NCBI RefSeq assembly: GCF_000005505.3
Contig: NC_016132.3
Location: 28,076,501-28,140,500, forward strand
Length of the DNA: 64,000 nt
From: Brachypodium distachyon
Taxonomy: Eukaryota; Streptophyta; Magnoliopsida; Poales; Poaceae
Reading direction: 5' to 3'
A program made the position numbers and the translations under genes. Below are positions 56,230 through 64,000 of the stretch, one piece after another. The notes beneath the pieces were generated by a model. The model was not told where the DNA came from. It searched no databases and worked only from the letters and a program-made list of their open reading frames with translations. Every line of letters starts with the position of its first letter. Position 1 is the stretch's first letter.

Positions 56230-57480
56230 ACAAACATCAGCAAAATCATTCAACTGTCGGCAGTCTCCAAGTACGCCAAATTGGGATCACGATGTTTTCT
56301 CATACAAGATCAAAGAAGTTACAGAACAAGAAGGTGTGACCTCTTTCAAAGATGCTAGCAGCTTTCAGTTACAAAAGATTTTAAAGTATTTGGGTCTCCA
56401 CATGACTGCAAACCAGTCATGCATAGACCCGGGCGCTACTCCCATCGGGAGCGCTAGTCGCGCACCCGGTAAAAATACGACTCAGGCAACTACGCCTACA
56501 TCCTTAACGGATATCAAAGTCTACTATACTCCAAAGCCATAAGAGTCACTAGCTGACGTGTCGTGTTCTCCACCATGTCGTAAACCGGTCCAAGCTGAGC
56601 ATCGTCTATAACATAGGATGGAGTCAAATGCAGTGAGTCCAGATTTAACGAGGGGTAGCGAAGACGAACAAATGAGAGGGCTAGAACAGCCCCCTCCACC
56701 AATTGTTCATGAGTAGCCCCCCTCACCACTGCTCCTTCGCAAAATCTCTCGATCAATCCCTTCAGGTCAACAGGAACAGGAAGCTCCGAAAACAAGTTAT
56801 GGTGCACCTCAGTCAAGCAGTGGCTGCAGGACTTCAGGCAGACCACAGCTCTTGCAACTCGATCTTACAGCAGTGCAAGGGTATAACCCTTGTTGCAGTT
56901 CGACCAAAAGGATGGGGTCACTGAACCAGATCGTGCTAAAGCATCAAGATGACTTTTTACGCGTTCAGCTTCAACATACGGTTCTGGCATTATATCTGCA
57001 TAAGATGACGCGTCCGAATCAGTTGAAATTCAGTCGACCCAACAATTTCAAGCAGAGAAATCAGCCGTTACCTCGCAAATCAGAGCTCAGCTTCACGATT
57101 TCTCCAAGAAGGAAATCTTCCCAGCCTGACGCAGCCCGATTCTCTGACTTGAGCAAGGAGATCTCCTCCCGTGCTTGCGCAAGTTGGTATTCAACATGTC
57201 CCAGACGGATACGCAAAACATCGAGTGCGTCGGAGGAGTCCATCTCTTCCCGCGAGACCTAAGTGCTAATCAGCAGGACAAATCCCTCGTGCTGGTTAGT
57301 ACGCTCGAGTCCACACTCGTTTATTTATATCCAACTACGAGGCACTCCCACCGAGAGTACTTGAAATCCGACTTAAACTCGACTTCCACAAGTCGGAATA
57401 CGACTCGGTACTGATTTGCAAGTCATATTGTTCCCTTTCCAAAAAAAAAGAAGGGGAGCAACTTCGCCAAGAAATTCAAG
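56230..57480 (-). pseudogene. Antisense ORF C-terminal fragment, copy 1 (element G)
   Basis: Minus-strand frames at 57243-57061 (RIRLGHVEYQLAQAREEISL, a coiled coil) and 56846-56514 (LVEGAVLALSFVRLRYPSLN, ENTTRQLVTLMALEYSRL) are antisense to the element, placed after the repeats as in other Tat elements. The frames do not join without shifts. The function is unknown. Confidence 0.55.
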
Positions 57481-57529
57481 GATATGAAATTACAACCTTG
57501 AGTCCGGTCGCCACTACACACAGTCGCAA

Positions 57530-58811
57530 CCGAACTCGGGGGCTACTTCCACCGGGAGCGCTAACCGCGCACCTGGTATGGTCTCCTCCTCGGCTGCTTC
57601 CCTGCCGGATCATCTGCAGCGCCGCCGCCTGCCGAGCCTCCAGGAATGACTTTATACCCTGGGTGAGAGTAGCTGGCAGCGTAGCAACTCGTCAGAAATC
57701 CAACTCTGCGCAATTGACTCACACAAATGCGAGGGCAATCTGGGCACCCTTCACCAGTTGGAGTCTAACCAATTCCTTCATCTTCTCCTTGCCGTGAAAC
57801 CTCACCATTAGGCTGCCCAGTTTAGGAGGCACCTTCTCCCGTGGCCATAAGGCCCGATGAGTCCAAGCTAGCAAGTCACAGCAGGCAGTGAAGTACCTTT
57901 TGACCTGTTTGATCCGCTCGATCAACAGCATCAAGTCGTAGCTCCTCGACTGATCCAGCCAAAAGGATGATGGGTCATGAGCTTGACGAGCTTGAATTGC
58001 AGCATTCACTATGGCCTTTTCATCATCAGGGTCAAAGCGAACAACTGCACAGAAGACGACAAGATTACTTTGCAAAGCGACACAAAAGGCAAAGTCTTGT
58101 GATCCTATACCTTGGATTTGACCGCTCAGGTTACGAAGCTCTCCAAAGACCAACTCTTCCCGGTTGGTCGCACCTTTCAGGCTGGACTTGCTACTTTGAG
58201 CGTCACCCAACGTGTCATGCTTCAACTTAGCGAGCCGAGCCTCAACTTCTTGTAACTGCTCTGGGGACAGAGCAGTCTTAGCCTGACCCTTTCCGCTAGG
58301 GTTGGCTGGAGCATCGTTGCGAGAGGCTGCCTCTGTAGCTGGAACTGAATGACTTGATTGTCCTTTTCCCTCTGTGCGAAAAAAGACTCAAGTTACCTCA
58401 GCATTTATCCTAAAAAAAACTCCTTCAGGGGTGGAAATAAAGATCTTGGATTTCTTTCCAAAAAAGGCTCAGCTAGAGCAGTTCTTTACAAAGCTAAAGA
58501 ACAAAAGAAGAAGATTCACAAAGGAGAAAGAGAATCAAATATATCTAGTGAAAGATCACCCACCTCTGGGCCGCCAGATGAAGCTAGGTTTATCTCATCG
58601 ATTGATCTACGAGGTTGCCGCAACGAGACCTCAGCCAGCTCTTTTCCTTTTCCCATAAAGGGACCTAGGCTGACCGTGTTGCCTGCTCTAGAGGCTACTC
58701 GACGGAGAATGTCTTCCTCAACGCCATACGCAAGAGCAAGCGTGACGAATAATTCAGCGTCGGTCGTCGACCGATGCTCCTCTACTGGGTCTTGACTTGC
58801 AGCAAAGAAGT
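57530..58811 (-). pseudogene. Antisense ORF fragment, copy 2 (element G)
   Basis: On the minus strand, an exon from a CTTTCAG acceptor at about 58810 (DFFAASQDPVEEHRSTTDAE) passes a likely intron (GTGGGTGATC near 58561 to TTCGCACAG near 58372) into TALSPEQLQEVEARLAKLKH and 58225-57719 (EELVFGELRNLSGQIQGIGS, FCVALQSNLVVFCAVVRFDP, ELVRLQLVKGAQIALAFV). The last block resembles LVEGAVLALSFV of copy 1. Flanks also resemble each other (GGGAGCGCTA near 56449 and 57558), so 56230-57480 and 57530-58811 may be a duplication. Confidence 0.55.
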
Positions 58812-58825
58812 CTGAAAGGGAAACC

Positions 58826-59794
58826 TTGCCCCTATATGGGTTTTGATGAATGATGAAAACATGGTTGAGAAACTAATGAGTTACACGGAGTGTTTCAGGT
58901 TTTAGTCCCTCAGAAGAATTGATTTAACCAGCATCGACGACCCCGAAAAATTGAAGTACAGGTACTGGCTTGAAGTATGAAGAACTCAATGAAGAACAGT
59001 GAAGAATGTGAAGCGTAGCTTTCTTCATAGGTCTTTCCGTAGCTTTTCTTCGCTTGAGTATGAATGTCGTACTATTAAGAAGGGTTTGAAGTGTGGAGCT
59101 GCTTCAGGTGAAACCTATTCTTCATGTTCAGCTTAGGCGAAAACCATTTTCTGTGTGAGTGTTTCTCGTCGGAGTGAAGAATGAAGCATTTCAGGCTTCA
59201 CAAAAACTTCCGTGTGAAGTCTTCACTCTGATTTCAAATGTGTTTGAAAATCTTTGTCGCTTTACGTTTTGACCACGTAATCCAACCGTTGTGAGACAAA
59301 GAGATAAAGTGTGAGCTGGAGTCTCAGGGATCACTTTATCCAACGGGTCAGAACGGCTAGATTGGTCGTGGCCAAGGCTATATAAGACGAGCCACCACGA
59401 ACGGGTTCGGTGGTGATCCCCGTGAGATGTTTTGAAGAACATCTGATTAAAGTCTTAGAGCTGAACTCAGCGTGAAGAATGGGATCCCCTCTCTAGCCGA
59501 ACACTTGAAGCTTGTTATTCTTGGTGATTGGCATCACCTAGATGGCTAGGAGTCAGTGTTGAAGAGCAACTGAAGCTTGTGATTCGCCATCAATCAGTTT
59601 ATGAAGGTCCAGAGATCCCTCAAGATCTACCATGAGTAACTGAGCGAGACTTTGGTCTTAGCTCGGGAGGATTGGCTGGACTTGTGTGTCCACAAGTCTT
59701 GTGTGGCTCAGCCCCCTCAACGGAAACGTAGAATTGTGCCAACAATATGAACTTCGGAAAACAAATCCCCGTGTCTTTGTGTCCTGGTGATATC
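58826..59794 (+). mobile_element. Fragment of an unidentified LTR
   Basis: It starts near TGCCCCTATATGGGTTTTGA, has many TGAAGAA motifs, and a TATA box TATATAAG at 59379-59386, followed by ACGAGCCACC. The end is cut by H at 59795. No genes. The superfamily (Copia or Gypsy) is not decided by the sequence. Confidence 0.45.
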
Positions 59795-61066
59795 TGATAT
59801 GCATCATATTTGCACTATTTTCTGACCATAATTATATCTGAAATCTTGTGTTTTGAACTCTAAATTATTCTAAAATGCCAAGAATTTATACAAATACTTG
59901 TAATATGTGGCAAAAATTACATTGTCGCTTCTCTTTTGGAGTGAAGTGTGAAAAGGCACATACTCTTCTCATTTTGGACGAGCTGCTGATGCACCTATAC
60001 ACCGAAGGACCTGAGCATAAGGAAAGAAGAATGAAAGGGCTGAAGTGAAAAAAAAAGACCAACTTGCGAAAGAAGAAGAAAGGAGAAGGGCCTGGATGTA
60101 AAAATGTCAAAGGGATTAAATCCCTAATTCCTGCTCTCGATCCCCTTGAGCCTGGCACTTCCCCTTTCCCCTATCTCCTGCGGCACCACCGGCCGCCGCC
60201 GCAGCCAGGCCAGCGTGGCGGCACGCCACCGAGCTAGCTGCAGCCCCTTCCCGAGATCCACTACTACTCCTCCTCCATACCGCCTCTGCCGGCAGCGGGC
60301 TGCACGAATCATCTCCATCAACACCTGCTGCTCCCCCACGCACCGAAGAAATCAAGAACCAAGGAACGCGAGCACGACGACCACCTGCAACATCCTCCCC
60401 TTCTCCAAGTGCTGCTGCCCTCTCCTTTGGTTAAATCCCCACCGAACTCTCTCTCTCTCTCTCCTACTTGTTGCTTGCTGTTTGTGTGTACAAGAACTGA
60501 GAAAGAACATGCTGTTGATCTTTGGAAAGTTAGCTGAGCCTTGCACTGTGTTAAACTCTCTCTTTAGCTTCTGGCCGATGTGTGCACTTAATTATTGTTC
60601 TATGTTATAATCTACTCTGATATTTGTGAATGTGGCTGTGTGTATACTTGTTGATGTGTTTCGTGCAATTTTCTATCCCTATCTAAAAACTTGCTTCTTC
60701 CCAGTCTTATATGTTTGCTGGTGAAATTACTTTCTGTCAATATTGTTCTTTGTCTTTGCTTCTGCCCCTGTCTTTGATGTATGCTTGTCTTAGTGTTTTA
60801 GATTCTAAAGTAAATTGAAAATACCAAAAAAATATTGCAGTCATTCTGTACCTTGAATCTCATAATTGTTTCTATCCTTATCTTGGATAATTGCTTGTGA
60901 TGTTTCGTGGTAGATGATCTTGTCTTGCTTTATAGTGGGAAATCTTCTCTTTGTTTGTTTTAAATGCCAAAATCCTTTCTTGTGATCTAGCTTTAACCGA
61001 ACATTGTTGTCGCTGCCTAGTGCCTGTGGAGAATCTCAACAAAAACTACTATATTTGCATTGATCA
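59795..61066 (+). mobile_element. 5' LTR of element H
   Basis: It starts TGATATGCATCATATTTGCA and ends TTGATCA just before the primer site. The first 210 bp match the second LTR at 63788-64000 almost base for base. It includes a GC-rich part (60140-60430), a CT repeat at 60447-60463, and an AT-rich tail. The open frames inside (60116-60610) are not supported as genes. Confidence 0.88.
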
Positions 61067-61069
61067 AAT

Positions 61070-61087
61070 TGGCGCCGTTGCCGGGGA
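61070..61087 (+). other. Primer-binding site of element H (Asp tRNA type)
   Basis: TGGCGCCGTTGCCGGGGA follows the LTR after three bases. It is the primer site typical of Athila/Tat-group plant elements. Confidence 0.85.
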
Positions 61088-61183
61088 CTAGCAGCGAGCG
61101 ATTGTGTTAGGTTATAGACTAGGTGTTTTTCCCCTTGTTTAGTAACCCCTATTCTAGGTGTTTCTCTGTTTTCTATTTGTTTC

Positions 61184-62201
61184 TTGTCATATTTAACAGG
61201 TTATATTATCATCTTGGTCATGTCATACTATTCAGATTATTATGGATATGCGAGCAGTAGCGGCAACAACATAACAAGTCTTCAAGATAAGATAAATGAG
61301 TTGTCTGGTCAGAAGCAAATGTTATCAAGTAAAATAGAACAACACAATTTGCAGCAAGGAAATGGTCTTCAGGGAGGCCCTGCTATTTTGATCCTTATTC
61401 TGTAGGCCATCCCCATACTTATGTTGCTCCTGAATGTCATATTTGTGGATATCAAGGTCATATTCCCGTCGAGTGTCAGCTGGGTAAATCTTTCACCCCA
61501 AATTGTTATGATATGGGTTTTACTCCACAGCATGATCTGTACCACAACAATTACCCCCTAGTGGGCTTGATAACCCAAATATTACATTTAGGAACAGCAG
61601 CCCTGAGGACTCATCTTTTTCTTCTAGCTATCCTATGCAGGGATTTAGGAATGAAGAGGCGAAGTCACAAGCTCAGTTAAATTTTGAAGCAGAACAACAA
61701 GCTTGGTTTGAAGATTTTATGAAGACGCAGCAAGAGAAGATGGTTCATCCACAATCAGCTATACTTTCAGATGTAGATCAAGAACATGTGATTTCAGAAA
61801 ATGAAGAAAAAGTTGCTCAGATTTGGGAAGAAGAGAGATCCGAGATTAAAGAAGATGATGCACTAGAAGACAAGACACACAATGAGCAAGAGCTGGACTA
61901 TGGAAGTAGCAAAGATATAGTGGCTGCCAATCTTGAAGATATTGAAGATAAAGAGGCTAATGGAGTGGAAAATGAAGATAATGAGGAGATTCAAGTCGAC
62001 ATGTCAATTATCATTCAGGAGTGTGATGAAACAGGTTTATCAAACCCAATTAATGACATTCTTCCTTATGAATTCCCTGCTACTACCTTGCATTGCTTGA
62101 TACCATCACTTAAGGTAGAACTGAATTGTGACTTTCTTAAATTTGATGATGCATACTTTGTTAGTGACAATACTGAAATTCATGATGATGACTCATGTTA
62201 A
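61184..62201 (+). pseudogene. Gag-like region of element H
   Basis: Three frames make up the region. MSYYSDYYGYASSSGNN with a Gln-rich short coiled coil (61218-61405) is followed by CHICGYQGHIPVEC (61435-61476), a CCHC zinc knuckle in a second frame. A third frame (61635-62201) is highly acidic (EEKVAQIWEEERSEIKEDDA, MSIIIQECDETGLSNPINDI). No protease, RT or integrase is present. The frames could be decayed or need frameshifting. Gag-only short elements depend on related autonomous elements for copying. Confidence 0.6.
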
Positions 62202-63260
62202 TCACATGCTAAAATTCTGCTTATGGATGCATGCTCTAAGATTACTCGCGTCTCACATGTGAATATTTATCATTCTCACCTTGTGCTTTATTGCTACGCT
62301 TACATCATTGGTTTTTCAATTGATGACTTAGAGGGTGTTGGTCCTTTGACCTCTCCTAGGTGCTATTCATATGATATAACTGAGTTTAATGTGATATATC
62401 ATCATCGCCATGTTTTTTATCGATATGTGTATACCATTGGATACTCCATTGATAATTTGGAGGGGGTTGACCCTGTCTCTTTTAGTTCTTGTTGTGAGTG
62501 TATTTCAGGCATATCATAGGTGCTTTGTCAGCTTGGAAAAGTCCAGATTCGAGTTGACATTCCTTGGGACCCTGGTGGATATGAGGTTTTGAGATGGTGT
62601 AGCAAAGAGAGTTGTATCACACTTGAAATAAAATGCTGAAGCAGATGGGATCGAGGGAATCAAGAAGAGTTGTCGAATTCAGAAGATGAGTGGCTTGGTC
62701 TGAAGGGAAGGTGTAGTCTGATAAAAATATAGTTCAAATCATCTAAAACACCAGGTGACTTGTTTCCAGTATATGAGATCATGTTTCTTCCATTGCCTGC
62801 AACTTTTCTCAAACTGATCACTGCTATTCGTTATTGGTCACATCATTGCTTTCTTGTTGAAGCTGTTCTTCTTTGAGAATCACATAACATTGCTTTAACT
62901 TGTTGTTTTCTTACCGAAAAAAAAAGCTGCATTAATTTTTTTTGTGATTGCTATACTCCAGGATCTTCATAATGAAAAGATACATCAACTTTCAGTTTAA
63001 ACACAACAGCTATTGGTGCATGTTCTTATTGCAGTAATCTAAAGTATACTTCAGATTTGTTTTATTTTCTGCTCTCATTCCTAATAAATTAAGATTCTGA
63101 CAAATCTGAATGTCTCCTTATGCTAGTTAGTCCTGTATCGACTCAATTGATTAGTTGCTAAGTAGTAGCTATGATCCCGGGATCTGTAGCTTGTGAAAAC
63201 AGTGCTATTGATCATAGGTTTCTTTACAAAATCTTTTATCCTGTTGCAATTTGAGCTTTC
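62202..63260 (+). other. H internal region with a duplicated short motif
   Basis: A frame at 62223-62519 shows two similar halves (AYIIGFSIDDLEGVGPL and VYTIGYSIDNLEGVDPV). Beyond 62520 there is no coding sequence. The rest is AT-rich and probably spacer. Confidence 0.45.
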
Positions 63261-63443
63261 AATAAGTGGCTTGTCCACAAGTCTTTAAATCTCTGAATAA
63301 GTGGCTCAGCCACAGTGTTATCCTTGCAAATAAGTGACTATGTCACAATTTGTTTCAATAAGTGGCAGTCCACATTGCCTTGCTCTGTTTGAATAAGTGA
63401 CTCTGTCACATCTTTAGTTTGGAATAAGTGGTGCAAGCACCAC
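63261..63443 (+). repeat. Six AATAA-hairpin repeats before the H polypurine tract
   Basis: Units at 63266, 63301, 63334, 63362, 63397 and 63428 (28-35 bp apart) each have an A/T-rich lead (mostly AATAA) and a short stem: GTGG-CCAC, GTGGC-GCCAC, GTGAC-GTCAC, GTGG-CCAC, GTGAC-GTCAC, GTGGTG-CACCAC. Stem changes are matched on both sides. Confidence 0.85.
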
Positions 63444-63769
63444 AATTTATTGCATTTCTTGTTTCGTTTTTATTTTTGAAAAACCATGAACCGTGACTCG
63501 TTACTGGACTGCTGTCATAGTTTGAATTCAGTTTGCAAAATCTTCTTTATTAGTTAGGGGAGCCTAAAATAGTTTAAATCTTCAGTATACTTTGAGTACA
63601 ATAATCAGAACATACAGCTTTACCTGTTAAGTTTAAACTGAAGTTTCTTGGGTCCTTTTTATTGTGACGGAAATCCTAGTTGGAGTGATTACATACCTCG
63701 TTTCATGCTGTTGTCTCATTTGCGATCTGTTTCCTCATTTGCATATCTCTTTGCTTGAGGACAAGCAAA
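63444..63769 (+). other. H 3' spacer
   Basis: AT-rich non-coding sequence between the hairpin repeats and the polypurine tract. I see nothing else in it. Confidence 0.5.
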
Positions 63770-63787
63770 AGTTTAAGTGTGGGGGTG
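63770..63787 (+). other. Polypurine tract of element H
   Basis: AAGTTTAAGTGTGGGGGTG directly precedes the LTR. The G-rich end is typical. Confidence 0.75.
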
Positions 63788-64000
63788 TGATAAGCATCAT
63801 ATTTGCACTATTTTCTGGCCATAATTATATCTGAAATCTTGTGTTTTGAACTCTGAATTATTCTAAAATGCCAAGAATTTATACAAATACTTGTAATATG
63901 TGGCAAAAATTACATTGTAGCTTTTCTTTTGCAGTTAAGTGCGAAAAGGCACATACTCTTCTCATTTTGGACGAGCTGCTGATGCACCTATACACCGAAG
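63788..64000 (+). mobile_element. 3' LTR of element H (runs past the window)
   Basis: TGATAAGCATCATATTTGCA onwards repeats 59795-60010 with a few mismatches (for example GGCC for GACC). Confidence 0.9.

Noticed and set aside
60116..60610. Frames in the H LTR as a host gene
   Set aside because: The region lies within the LTR, and the frames are Ser/Pro/Thr-rich and overlap on both strands.

Overview
The window is plant nuclear DNA, almost certainly from a grass (Poaceae), and lies inside a nested block of LTR retrotransposons. The evidence is Tat-lineage Ty3/Gypsy elements with an extra antisense gene, Tekay/Del-type chromoviruses with a C-terminal chromodomain, kilobase-long LTRs starting TGTAACATCCC, and GC-rich monocot-like coding stretches. 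I find no host gene, no rRNA or tRNA gene and nothing prokaryotic. The species cannot be named from this sequence. Element letters (A to H) are mine.

Layout. 1-14570 holds two Tat-lineage elements tail to tail. B (+) retains the integrase end, a long 3' spacer and the middle of an antisense ORF (aORF). A (-) retains a 5' LTR fused to gag, then gag, protease, RT, RNase H, a second RNase H, integrase, the same spacer and the coiled-coil end of its aORF. Both have lost the 3' LTR, and they meet near 4515, so 1-3305 and about 5455-9010 form a giant inverted repeat. 14571-28605 is D (-), a Tekay/Del-like element (3' LTR, chromodomain, integrase, RNase H, RT, protease, gag, coiled-coil ORF0). Its RT is split by C (18802-22590), a Tat element reduced to LTR remnant + aORF + 3' LTR, and its 5' region is split by a solo LTR (24716-27980, TSD GTCTG). 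28606-31263 is a truncated minus-strand LTR joined head to head to F (31264-43861, +), a nearly complete chromovirus: 5' LTR with duplicated promoter, PBS, ORF0, gag, protease, RT, RNase H, integrase, chromodomain, PPT and 3' LTR. 43862-58811 is G (+), a Tat element with antisense aORF pieces, one LTR, PBS, gag and protease but no RT, RNase H or integrase. Two solo LTRs interrupt it (47642-51383, TSD AAACC; 52191-55443, TSD CAACA). 58826-59794 is part of an unidentified LTR. 59795 to the window end is H (+), a short gag-only element with two LTRs.

How the parts relate. Insertion order can be read from the breaks: C and one solo LTR entered D, two solo LTRs entered G, and A interrupts the D LTR. 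Every coding unit has stops or frameshifts, so none looks autonomous now. The most interesting item is the Tat antisense gene. In C it has its own TATA box, and its best-supported short intron restores the reading frame exactly; a B copy has introns at corresponding places. It is the only protein gene C kept. The second is a row of six AATAA-preceded hairpins with compensating stem changes just before the 3' end of H.
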